From JANPLG01 sp964609085 (GTDB lineage Bacteria > Armatimonadota > SYMT01): a stretch of 64,000 nucleotides of DNA. Shown piece by piece: positions 52,664 to 60,471 of the stretch (positions within the stretch are counted from its first letter, which is position 1; the number at the start of each line of letters is the position of its first letter). A program made the position numbers and the translations under genes. The stretch covers positions 34,565 to 98,564 of the forward strand of contig CAZSRZ010000004.1 of NCBI GenBank assembly GCA_964609085.1. Direction: 5' to 3'. Under the pieces are notes generated by a model. The model ran no database searches and was not told where the DNA came from. It was given only the letters and a program-made list of their open reading frames with translations.

Positions 52664-53605
52664 ATGACTCGGAAGTCCGTTCTTGCGTTACTCCTGCTTG
52701 GCATGGCGGTCTCACCGGGCTGGAGCTGGTGGCCGAAGGGGCACAGCATCGTTGCCGAGGCCGCCGTCCGCTCGCTGCCCGGGCAGGTCCCGGCTTTCTT
52801 CAGGCAGGGCGCGGCTCAAATCGCCCACTGCGCTCAAGATCCGGACGTGGCCAAGAATCGCGACCTTCCTATCGTCTCCGCTGCGGAAGGCCCCGAGCAT
52901 TACCTGGATTGGGAGCTCCTCCGCGGCAACCTGGCACCACGCACTCGCGAGAAGTACTACCAGTTACTGGCGGGCCTCTCGGTCTCCGCGGCGGACGCAG
53001 GCACGCTCCCGTATTCGGTGTCGGAGGGCACGGAACGGCTGGCGGTCTTTTTCGCGGAACACCGGCGCTGGCCACAGAACCCCTTCATACGGACGAAGTG
53101 TCTCATCTACGCCGGCACCCTCGCCCACTACGCAGGCGATCTGACGATGCCGCTCCACACCACGATCCATCACGACGGGCGGGCGCGGCCGGATGGGTCG
53201 ACTCCCCGATCCGGGATCCACATGAAGGTCGATTCGCTGATCGAGCGACTCGACCTGAAACCGGTCGAGCTGGCGCGCGGGCAGATCGTCGCCCCGATGG
53301 CGGACATCTTTGACGGCGTGATGGCGGAGTTGAAGTCGAGCCACGCTCTGGTGGACCGTGTCTACGAACTCGAAGCGCAGCTTCCGCCGGCAACCGGCAG
53401 CTACACTCCCTCCGCGGAGATCCGCTCCTTCACCACCGAACGCGCCCGTGCCGCGACTCGCTTCCTCGCCTCCCTCTACCTGTCGGCCTGGGTGAAGAGT
53501 GCCGCGGTAACCCTCCCATCCTGGCTGGAGCGAGAGCCGCTGACGCCTTCCAAGCCCACGGCTTCGAAACCCACAGCTTCGCGACCGGCTCCCCTGCGAC
53601 AATGA
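52664..53605 (+). CDS. Secreted S1/P1-nuclease / phospholipase C-like protein
   Basis: 313 residues. A signal peptide is cleaved near SWS|W, leaving WWPKGHSIVAEAAV as mature start, where the N-terminal Trp and the His are ligands in this family. Further ligand motifs follow: HCAQDPDV, HYLDWEL, HYAGDLTMPLHTTIHHD and HMKVDS. Together they match the trinuclear-zinc S1/P1 nuclease and phospholipase C fold. The substrate (nucleic acid or phospholipid) is not clear. The tail is Pro/Thr/Ser-rich (KPTASKPTASRP). Its stop overlaps the next gene by 4 nt (ATGA), coupling it to nucleotide-sugar synthesis. Confidence 0.82.
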   Translation: MTRKSVLALLLLGMAVSPGWSWWPKGHSIVAEAAVRSLPGQVPAFFRQGAAQIAHCAQDPDVAKNRDLPIVSAAEGPEHYLDWELLRGNLAPRTREKYYQLLAGLSVSAADAGTLPYSVSEGTERLAVFFAEHRRWPQNPFIRTKCLIYAGTLAHYAGDLTMPLHTTIHHDGRARPDGSTPRSGIHMKVDSLIERLDLKPVELARGQIVAPMADIFDGVMAELKSSHALVDRVYELEAQLPPATGSYTPSAEIRSFTTERARAATRFLASLYLSAWVKSAAVTLPSWLEREPLTPSKPTASKPTASRPAPLRQ

Positions 53606-54420
53606 GCCACGCCGTCCGGAAGGCCATTATTCCCGCCGGGGGCCTGGGCACTCGTCTACGGCCGCTCACCCAGCTCATGCCTAAGGAAATGCTGCCCCTC
53701 GGCAACCGCGTGGTGCTCCAGCATGTGATTGAAGAGTGCGATCACGCCGGGCTCGACACCCTCCTGATTGTGCTCAATCGGCGCAAGACGGCGCTCTTCC
53801 CGGTCGCCGAGGAAACCCCATGCGCCATGGATCCCGCCACCGGGATTCCTCGCCGATCCGTCTACTTCGCCAACCAGGTGGAGCAGGGAGGCCTCGCCCA
53901 CGCGGTGCTTCACGGAGAGGCGTTCGTGGGTGAAGACCCGTTCGTGGTGGCGCTCGGCGACACCGTTTTGCGCGGCGGTGGCGAAGTCGCCCTGCTGCGG
54001 CGCATGATCGATGCCCATGAGCGCCTGGGAGCCGCTGCCACCATTGCCGTGCAGGAAGTGGCTCCGGAGTTGGCCTCGCGCTACGGCATCCTGGACCCGG
54101 TCGACCTCCGTGAAGCCGAGGAGCCCATCTTTCGCGTCCGGCGAATCGTCGAGAAGCCGAGCCCGGGCGCGGAGCCTAGCCGACTCGCCATCACCGCTCG
54201 CTACGTCCTCACCCCCAGCATCTTCGCGGCTTGCCGTGCCTGCCGCCGGAATGCCGCCGGGGAGATTGAGCTGACGGAGGCGATGACCTACCTCGCCGAA
54301 CAGGGGAAAACGGTCCTGGGAGTACGTCTGGCTCCGGGTGAGATGCGCCTGGACATCGGCAGCCCGGACACGTACGCACGTGCCTTCGGCCAGTTCGTCG
54401 ACGACGTCCCTCGTCCCTAG
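53602..54420 (+). CDS. GalU-like nucleotidyltransferase (UTP-glucose-1-phosphate type)
   Basis: 272 residues. It has the nucleotidyltransferase signature AIIPAGGLGTRLRPLTQLMPKEMLPLGNR, here split as A-x-I-P-A-G-G-x-G-T-R-L-R-P then PKEMLP. The GD metal site is in VVALGDTVL, and VEKPSP plus YVLTPSIF follow as in GalU. It probably activates glucose-1-phosphate with UTP to UDP-glucose, or a related sugar. It feeds the UDP-xylose synthase gene 60 nt downstream; no UDP-glucose dehydrogenase is in the window to bridge the two. Confidence 0.88.
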   Translation: MSHAVRKAIIPAGGLGTRLRPLTQLMPKEMLPLGNRVVLQHVIEECDHAGLDTLLIVLNRRKTALFPVAEETPCAMDPATGIPRRSVYFANQVEQGGLAHAVLHGEAFVGEDPFVVALGDTVLRGGGEVALLRRMIDAHERLGAAATIAVQEVAPELASRYGILDPVDLREAEEPIFRVRRIVEKPSPGAEPSRLAITARYVLTPSIFAACRACRRNAAGEIELTEAMTYLAEQGKTVLGVRLAPGEMRLDIGSPDTYARAFGQFVDDVPRP

Positions 54421-54442
54421 CCCCAGGTGCCGACGGGCCCGG

Positions 54443-54451
54443 TGATATACT
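54443..54451 (+). promoter_or_regulatory. Extended -10 promoter for the UDP-xylose synthase gene
   Basis: TGATATACT is a TGn extended -10 element about 30 nt upstream of the ATG. No clear -35 is seen and no Shine-Dalgarno follows, so the transcript would have a short leader. Confidence 0.5.
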
Positions 54452-54480
54452 GCCTCGAACTCGACCTACCCTAACCCTCT

Positions 54481-55434
54481 ATGCCCAGGATTCTTGTCAC
54501 CGGCGGTGCCGGATTCATCGGTTCTCACCTCTGCGACGCTTTGCTCGCCGCAGATCATGAGGTCGTGTGCGTCGATAACTTCCTGACGGGACGCCCAGCT
54601 AACGTGGCGCACCTCGCCGGCCGCTCGGGCTTTACCCTCGTCGAGGCGAATGTCAGCGAGCCGTATGCCGGCCCCGGCTCGGAACGAATCGACGCGGTCT
54701 TTCACCTGGCCAGCCCTGCCAGCCCGGTGGGATACCGCACGTATTCGATCGAAACGTTGCTGGTCAACTCGGTCGGAACACTGAACATGCTTCGGTTGGC
54801 GACCGAGCGTGGCGCACGCTTCCTGCTGACCTCCACTTCCGAAGTCTACGGCGACCCGTTGGTGCACCCGCAGACTGAGGAGTATTGGGGCAACGTCAAT
54901 CCGATTGGGCTGCGAAGCTGCTACGACGAGAGCAAGCGCTTTGCCGAGGCAGCGACCATGGAGTGGATTCGCAAGTTCGACGTGGATGCGCGAATCGTGC
55001 GGATCTTCAATACCTATGGCCCCCGCAACCAGCTTGACGACGGCCGGGTCGTTCCGAATTTCATCACGCAGGCGTTACGGGGCGAGCCGATCACCATCTA
55101 CGGAAGTGGGCAGCAAACACGCAGCTTCGCTTACGTGTCGGATCTGGTGGATGGGTTACTGCGAGCGATGTTCACCGACGGCACCAAGGCGGGCGTGTTC
55201 AATCTCGGCAACCCCGGCGAGTTCACCATCGAGGAGTTCGCCCGCGAGGTGCTGGCGGTCACAGAGAGTCGGTCGGAACTCGTCCATCGGGAGTTGTTGT
55301 TCGAAGATGACCCGAAGTGCCGTCGCCCGGATATCACCCGCAGCCGGACAATCCTGGGCTGGGAGCCACGGGTGCCGCTCCGCGAGGGGCTCGAGGCGAC
55401 AGTCGCGTGGTATCGGACTCAACTGGAAGCGTGA
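54481..55434 (+). CDS. UDP-glucuronate decarboxylase (UDP-xylose synthase)
   Basis: 317 residues. SDR fold with NAD-binding VTGGAGFIGSHLCDAL at the start. The sequence STSEVYGDPLVHPQTEEYWG followed by VNPIGLRSCYDESKR is diagnostic of UDP-xylose synthases; the Y-x3-K catalytic pair is in YDESK. RSFAYVSDLVDG and RPDITRS close the substrate site. It converts UDP-glucuronate to UDP-xylose for glycan synthesis. It follows the GalU-like gene and its stop overlaps the start of the WecG/TagA transferase. Confidence 0.93.
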   Translation: MPRILVTGGAGFIGSHLCDALLAADHEVVCVDNFLTGRPANVAHLAGRSGFTLVEANVSEPYAGPGSERIDAVFHLASPASPVGYRTYSIETLLVNSVGTLNMLRLATERGARFLLTSTSEVYGDPLVHPQTEEYWGNVNPIGLRSCYDESKRFAEAATMEWIRKFDVDARIVRIFNTYGPRNQLDDGRVVPNFITQALRGEPITIYGSGQQTRSFAYVSDLVDGLLRAMFTDGTKAGVFNLGNPGEFTIEEFAREVLAVTESRSELVHRELLFEDDPKCRRPDITRSRTILGWEPRVPLREGLEATVAWYRTQLEA

Positions 55435-56207
55435 CCCCGGACACTGCGGTAGGCCCGGCGTCCCAGTCGGAATTGCCGGGTTTCGACTTGCTAGGTATGC
55501 GTATTCACTCGCTCGACCGCGGCGAGACGCTGGAGACCCTTCTCCGTTTCATCAGGGAAGGAACGCCGCGGATGGTCGTCACCGCGGACGCGTCCATGCA
55601 TGTGCAGGCCGCCACGGACCCGGAACTCTTGCGCATCGTCCGCGAGGCGGACCTGGTGACTCCGGACAGCACCGGGATTCTCTGGGCAGCCCGTCGCCTT
55701 GGTGCCCCGCTGAGGGAACGCGTGTCGGGCGTCGATCTGGCCGAGCTCCTCTGCGCGGCGAGCGCGGCTGAAGGAGTGGACATCTTCTTCTTCGGCGCGG
55801 CGCCGGGAATTGCCGATGCCGCGGCCGAGGAGATGCGCCGGCGTTACCCAGGCTGCCGCATCGTCGGCACTGCCGACGGATTCCTCCGGTCCCCCGATCA
55901 CGAGGCTACCCTCCTCGCACGACTGCGCGACCTGAAACCCGACGTACTGCTCGTGGCGATGGGGATCCCCAGGCAGGAAAAGTGGATCAAAGCGCACCAG
56001 AAGGAGCTCGGGATCCCACTGTGTATGGGGGTTGGCGGCACGCTGGACGTCTTCAGTGGGCAGGTGCGGCGGGCGCCCCTTTGGATGCAGAAGCGAGGAC
56101 TCGAGTGGCTATACCGCCTCTGGATGAACCCCAGGAAGTTCACCAAGGTGCTGACGCTGCCGGTCTTCGTCTGGCGGGTGCTCTCGCGCCGACGGCTGCC
56201 TTCGTGA
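55431..56207 (+). CDS. WecG/TagA/CpsF-family glycosyltransferase
   Basis: 258 residues from a GTG at 55431 that overlaps the upstream stop (GTGA). The family core reads GTPRMVVTADASMHVQA, ADLVTPDSTGILWAARRLG, ERVSGVDLAELL, FFFGAAPGIADAAAEEM, VAMGIPRQEKWIKAHQ and GVGGTLDVFSGQVRRAP. Members transfer N-acetylmannosamine(uronate) to a lipid-linked acceptor in teichoic acid, common antigen or capsule synthesis. The donor here may be a different UDP-sugar. The tail (EWLYRLWMNPRKFTKV) is a membrane-binding helix. Confidence 0.92.
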   Translation: MTPDTAVGPASQSELPGFDLLGMRIHSLDRGETLETLLRFIREGTPRMVVTADASMHVQAATDPELLRIVREADLVTPDSTGILWAARRLGAPLRERVSGVDLAELLCAASAAEGVDIFFFGAAPGIADAAAEEMRRRYPGCRIVGTADGFLRSPDHEATLLARLRDLKPDVLLVAMGIPRQEKWIKAHQKELGIPLCMGVGGTLDVFSGQVRRAPLWMQKRGLEWLYRLWMNPRKFTKVLTLPVFVWRVLSRRRLPS

Positions 56208-56234
56208 TGATTCACTTCGAGCCCGGAACCTAGC

Positions 56235-57791
56235 ATGGCGATTCGCTGGTCGATAGACCTGGGCACCACCAACTCCGTCGTTGCCGCCGCCGAGGGCGGG
56301 TCCGTCCGGGTGTTGCATCTGCCGGAGATCACCCGCGTATTGCCGACCGAACAGCAGCCGCTGGTGCCCACCGCCGTTCATGTCGCCGATGGTTGGCAGC
56401 GGTTCCTGTGGCTCTTCAAGCGCCCCGTCCGGGACATCGCCATCGGACAGAAGGCCGTGAGCCGAAACCTGGACGGACGTTCACCCTGCTTCGCACAGAG
56501 CTTCAAGCGCTACCTGGGCAACGAATCTCACCGCTGCATCATCCGGACGGAGCGGGAAGAGGTGACGGTGCGCGATGCCGTGCGCTACTTCCTCGGGGGC
56601 GTCATCGAGGCCATTCGCAAGGAAACCGGTGAGAAGGTCGAAGACCTGACCATCCCCGCTCCCGTCGCCTACTTCGAGACCTACCGGGCCGAACTCCGGG
56701 AGATCGCGACCGCCCTCGGCGTGAAACGCTTCCGCTCCCTGGATGAGCCCGTGGCCGCCGGCCTGGGCTACGGCGTGCAGGTGGGCCGGGAGGAGAACTT
56801 GCTCGTCGTCGATTTCGGCGGCGGGACGCTGAACCTGGCTGCCGTACAGCTCGGCGCTCAGGCGGCCGAGACCGGCAACGCCCCGGTGCTGGCCAAGCAC
56901 ATGGTCTTCATGGGCGGCGACGATGTGGACCGGTGGCTGACGGAACACCTAGCCCCTCGCGAAGTCGCCAACATGGCCGACTGGGACTACGACCTCCGCT
57001 GGCAGGTGATGCAGTTGAAGGAGCAGGTCAGCCGTTCCGGTGCCGGAGAGATCCGCTGGCGAGGCATCCACTGGGAGATGAACCGCGAGCAACTGCGGAA
57101 GCTGCTGGAGGAGCGCGGGCTCTATCGCGAACTCCGCGCGGCGCTCGACGACATCCGCGCCCAATTGGCGGTCGGCCGTCAGACCATCGACGAAGTGCTG
57201 ATCGTCGGTGGCTCGACCCAACTCCCGGACGTGGCGGCCACGGTTGACGACGCCTTCCCTGAGGCCGTCGTGCGTCACGACCCGGAATACCTCTTCACAG
57301 GCGTCGCCATCGGCGCCGCCCGCCATGCCGGCGGTGTCACCGTCGAGGACTTCATCTACCACGACTACGCCCTGGCAGTTCAGAACGATCGGACGGGCAC
57401 CGTCGAGTATGAGTTGCTCATCCCCGGCCGCACGCGCTACCCCACCAGCCGCGATTTCGCCGTACGGTACTACGCCGACTACCCCGGGATGCAGGAGATG
57501 CGGATCAGCATCTGCGAGATCGGCCGACTGGGCCAACGTCCAGTCGGTTGGGAACAGCGACCCAACGGGAGCTCCTACTGGGCGCCCAAGAGCGCCGATG
57601 AACGCGGGATGGTGGTCGAACTCAACCCGGCGGACCCGGCGCTCCCCCTGCAGCCGGTGGGGCGAGGCACCTCACCCCGACTGCGCGTGACCTACGAGGT
57701 CAACAGCGACCGATGGATGTGCATCACCGCCGAGGACCTGGTGGCCAAGAAGACCATCCGCGACCGCGATCCCGTCGTGCGCCTCCGCTGA
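56235..57791 (+). CDS. Divergent, truncated Hsp70-family protein
   Basis: 518 residues. Actin/Hsp70 ATPase domain with phosphate-1 IDLGTTNSVVAAAE (7-20), IPAPVAYFETYRAELREIA (about 140-158), connect-1 like SLDEPVAAGLGYG (168-180), phosphate-2 VVDFGGGTLNLA (191-202) and adenosine loop VLIVGGSTQLPDV. After about residue 365 comes a short beta-rich segment in place of the full DnaK substrate-binding domain and lid (DnaK is about 630 residues). All nucleotide motifs look intact. It follows the glycan genes by 28 nt and converges with three HEAT-repeat genes 56 nt away. No DnaJ or GrpE is adjacent. Confidence 0.9.
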   Translation: MAIRWSIDLGTTNSVVAAAEGGSVRVLHLPEITRVLPTEQQPLVPTAVHVADGWQRFLWLFKRPVRDIAIGQKAVSRNLDGRSPCFAQSFKRYLGNESHRCIIRTEREEVTVRDAVRYFLGGVIEAIRKETGEKVEDLTIPAPVAYFETYRAELREIATALGVKRFRSLDEPVAAGLGYGVQVGREENLLVVDFGGGTLNLAAVQLGAQAAETGNAPVLAKHMVFMGGDDVDRWLTEHLAPREVANMADWDYDLRWQVMQLKEQVSRSGAGEIRWRGIHWEMNREQLRKLLEERGLYRELRAALDDIRAQLAVGRQTIDEVLIVGGSTQLPDVAATVDDAFPEAVVRHDPEYLFTGVAIGAARHAGGVTVEDFIYHDYALAVQNDRTGTVEYELLIPGRTRYPTSRDFAVRYYADYPGMQEMRISICEIGRLGQRPVGWEQRPNGSSYWAPKSADERGMVVELNPADPALPLQPVGRGTSPRLRVTYEVNSDRWMCITAEDLVAKKTIRDRDPVVRLR

Positions 57792-57846
57792 CGCTTCAGA
57801 TCGAAATTGACCCGCGCGGCCGGTGCGGCGCGTCGAGCCGACGTTC

Positions 57847-59169
57847 TCAATCGCGCCCGGAAGCGCCGGTGGGTCGAGGCAGGTTGTGGGGTTCAGGGCC
57901 GGGGCTGCTCGCGGGAAGGGGCAACTGGGTCGGGTCCGCCGCCGGAGCGGCCGCCGCCCGGGGCAGCTCCTGGGTACGTTCCAACAAATCGAGAGCGTGA
58001 TCCACGCGTTCACGCGCCCCGGGCATCTCCCGACCCAGCTTGCGGCGCAGGTCACGGATCTGCTTCACGTGCTGGACGGCACCCAGTTCTCCCAGCGCGA
58101 CGGCGGCCTGGATCGCGCGTTCCAGCCCGGCCTTCTCTACGGCGCGGCTGAACCCGAGCAAGTACGGAGTGATTCCGTCCGCGCGCACCTGGGCCAGTGC
58201 TGCCGGATCTCCGCGCAGCGATCCCTCGAACTTGTTCACCACGTCGGCCCGTCCCAGCATCCCCAGCGCGCGCGCCGCAGCGGTGCCCACCACCTCGCTG
58301 CCGGCAGCCTCCTCGTCACCGAGAAGTTGGGTGAGCACAGGCGTCGCGGTGCCATCGCCGATCTTTCCGAGCGCCTCCGCGGATGCGGCACGCATGAAGG
58401 GATTTGGGTCCAACAGGGTCGCGTGCAGGACTGGCACCGCCGCCTGACTCCGCGCGGCACCCAGACGTTCCACAGCGCTGATCCGCACCATGTCGCCGTC
58501 CCACAGCGTGACACCGCTCGACTGCACCTTGCCACCCGGTCCGCGAACGGTGCGAATGAAGATCTGCTCGTCATCGGCGTAGGCACTGTCCATGTGGGCC
58601 AGACGGTGGAGGATCAACGAGAAGAGTTCGAATAACCCGCGGAGCTGGTTGAGATCGCGGATCACCCCTCCGGCGACGAAGTAAAGCTCATCGACCCCGG
58701 CCGGATAGGTGGTCCCGAAAAAGCCCGAAGGACCCTGCTGGATTCGGACCCCCGAGAACGCCGCCGTCAGCACGAGATCGGCGATCCGCTGGTCGCTCAG
58801 CAACTCCCGAATCTTGGGCTCGTTGTTGGCCTGAATAACGAACGCCTGATCCAGGATCGGGCTGCCCACCACAAGATCCTGCATGCCGAAGAGGGCAACT
58901 CCGATGTCGGTAAACAGGTTGCGTCGGGTGAGTTGGAACCGAAAACCGTCCCGGTTGACGAACGGCGCCCGGAGCCGGGTATAGGTGACGCTGGACTTGC
59001 CCGTCGACACCGTGTAGGTGTCGAGCGTGACGATCCAATCCCCGGAACGGGCCTGCACGTTGCCGGGCTGCCAGAAGCCTCCCTCGGCAAAGCTGCCCCC
59101 CACCTGGTCCGCAAGGAGACCCCAGATCTCTTTCTGACTTGGCCCGAAGAGGTCGCGCATCAGTCCCAT
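57847..59169 (-). CDS. HEAT-repeat protein, paralogue A
   Basis: 440 residues, cytoplasmic. The N-terminal half is a beta/alpha domain (GDWIVTLDTYTVS, LRAPFVNRDGFRFQLT, IQANNEPKIRELLSDQRIADLV) that I only loosely compare with DUF3137-type domains. At about residue 222 is VTLWDGDMVRISAVERLG, then HEAT repeats with TLLDPNPFMRAASAEALGKIGD and SEVVGTAAARALGML. A Pro-rich tail carries LPLPASSPGPEPHNLPRP. The WDG motif and tail recur in the two upstream paralogues. It starts 3 nt after the stop of paralogue B. HEAT repeats bind protein partners; the nearby Hsp70 is a candidate. Confidence 0.8.
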   Translation of the reverse strand: MGLMRDLFGPSQKEIWGLLADQVGGSFAEGGFWQPGNVQARSGDWIVTLDTYTVSTGKSSVTYTRLRAPFVNRDGFRFQLTRRNLFTDIGVALFGMQDLVVGSPILDQAFVIQANNEPKIRELLSDQRIADLVLTAAFSGVRIQQGPSGFFGTTYPAGVDELYFVAGGVIRDLNQLRGLFELFSLILHRLAHMDSAYADDEQIFIRTVRGPGGKVQSSGVTLWDGDMVRISAVERLGAARSQAAVPVLHATLLDPNPFMRAASAEALGKIGDGTATPVLTQLLGDEEAAGSEVVGTAAARALGMLGRADVVNKFEGSLRGDPAALAQVRADGITPYLLGFSRAVEKAGLERAIQAAVALGELGAVQHVKQIRDLRRKLGREMPGARERVDHALDLLERTQELPRAAAAPAADPTQLPLPASSPGPEPHNLPRPTGASGRD

Positions 59170-59172
59170 GCT

Positions 59173-60471
59173 CTAATCCTTTCTTCCATCGCTTGGTCTG
59201 GGGAGTGATGTCGGAGGCGGCCCGCCATGCTCGGCGGGCCGGGGCAGCGTGCTCGAATCCGGGTCCGGCGCGGACGCTGGAAGCGGCAGGTCTCGCCCTG
59301 ACTCCAGTTCCTCAATGACTGACGTGAACCGCGCCAGAGCTTCCCGTTCCTCGACACCCAGACGCTCCCGGCGGCGCCGGAGGGCCGGCAGCGCCGATCG
59401 CGCGCCGAGGCGAGCAAGGGCGGAAGCCGCCGCCGCAGCCCGGCTCCCATCCGGGTCCTCGACCGCATTTGTAAACGCCGCAATGTAGCCGTGGGTTACT
59501 CCCGTCGAGATGCTGCGCTCGAAGCCCGGCGACCCCGCCATCCCGGCCTCGAAAGGGGCCAGCAGGTCCCGGCGACCGAGCGACCTCAACCGCTCCGCCG
59601 CACGTTGACCCAGGCTGCGACCATCCACAACAACGGGGTCCCCGAGCAACCTGACCAACGCCGGGAGCGAACGTGGGGAGGCGATCTCCGCCAGCGCATC
59701 GATGACTGCGGCTCGGATCTCCGGGCTGGGATCCTGAAGCACCGTCAGCAGCCCGATGGTGTCTCGTTCCAGCCCGCGGCGGCCGAGCAGCCGGACCGCC
59801 TCCACCCGCTCTCCCTCCCCATCCCAGATGAGGACGTCCTGACTCGACCGTCGCTCCCCCGGACCGCGCAGCCGGCCGATCGGGAAGTCGTAGCCGGGCT
59901 GCGCACGGACATCGGTCAGCCACGCATCCAGCAGTGCCTCGCCGAACTCCAGTATGCCGGAGATCCGCTCCGGTCCAAGATCCGGCACCGCCAGCCTGAA
60001 TCGGAGCTCGGACGCCCCCTCGGGCAGCGCGGAGACCAACTGCAGCGACTCCCCATGGAGCGACATCTCTCGCAATTGGGCCCTCGGCAACAGTGTGGAG
60101 AGCGGCGGGCGAGAGAGCAGACCGGCCAGGTCGAAGCGGAGGGTCGTCCGGAAGAAGAACCGCGCATCCAACTCGGGGACGCCCATCGTACGCCGCTCGG
60201 GAAAGTAGTATTCGTCCGGCTGATCGAACAGGCTTCGGCCAGTCACATGGAAGCGGACGCGCTCCGGGTTGACCACGGCGATGGAGCCGTACGCATCGAA
60301 CGGGAGGCGACCGAAGAGCCCGGGGAGTTGCAGCCGCACCACCATCCGGCTGAGCCCGCGCGGCACGACGAACCGCTGCAGGGGATCACAAATCACGTCC
60401 CCACCCCTCGCCCTCGCAGCCTCAACCCACGCGGCTACCAGCTCCCGCTCCTCCCGCGCGCGATGGAACAT
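59173..60471 (-). CDS. HEAT-repeat protein, paralogue B
   Basis: 432 residues. The N-terminal domain differs most from its paralogues but keeps the beta-rich layout (FGRLPFDAYGSIAVVNPERV, RFHVTGRSLFD). At about residue 210 it has DVLIWDGEGERVEAVRLLG, followed by HEAT repeats VLQDPSPEIRAAVIDALAEI and HGYIAAFTNAVEDPDGSRA. The tail has LPLPASAPDPDSSTLPRP and a second LPRP. It shares a 1-nt overlap (TGATG) with paralogue C and lies 3 nt from A, so the three are one operon. It has no membrane segment and no enzyme motif that I can see. Confidence 0.78.
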   Translation of the reverse strand: MFHRAREERELVAAWVEAARARGGDVICDPLQRFVVPRGLSRMVVRLQLPGLFGRLPFDAYGSIAVVNPERVRFHVTGRSLFDQPDEYYFPERRTMGVPELDARFFFRTTLRFDLAGLLSRPPLSTLLPRAQLREMSLHGESLQLVSALPEGASELRFRLAVPDLGPERISGILEFGEALLDAWLTDVRAQPGYDFPIGRLRGPGERRSSQDVLIWDGEGERVEAVRLLGRRGLERDTIGLLTVLQDPSPEIRAAVIDALAEIASPRSLPALVRLLGDPVVVDGRSLGQRAAERLRSLGRRDLLAPFEAGMAGSPGFERSISTGVTHGYIAAFTNAVEDPDGSRAAAAASALARLGARSALPALRRRRERLGVEEREALARFTSVIEELESGRDLPLPASAPDPDSSTLPRPAEHGGPPPTSLPRPSDGRKD

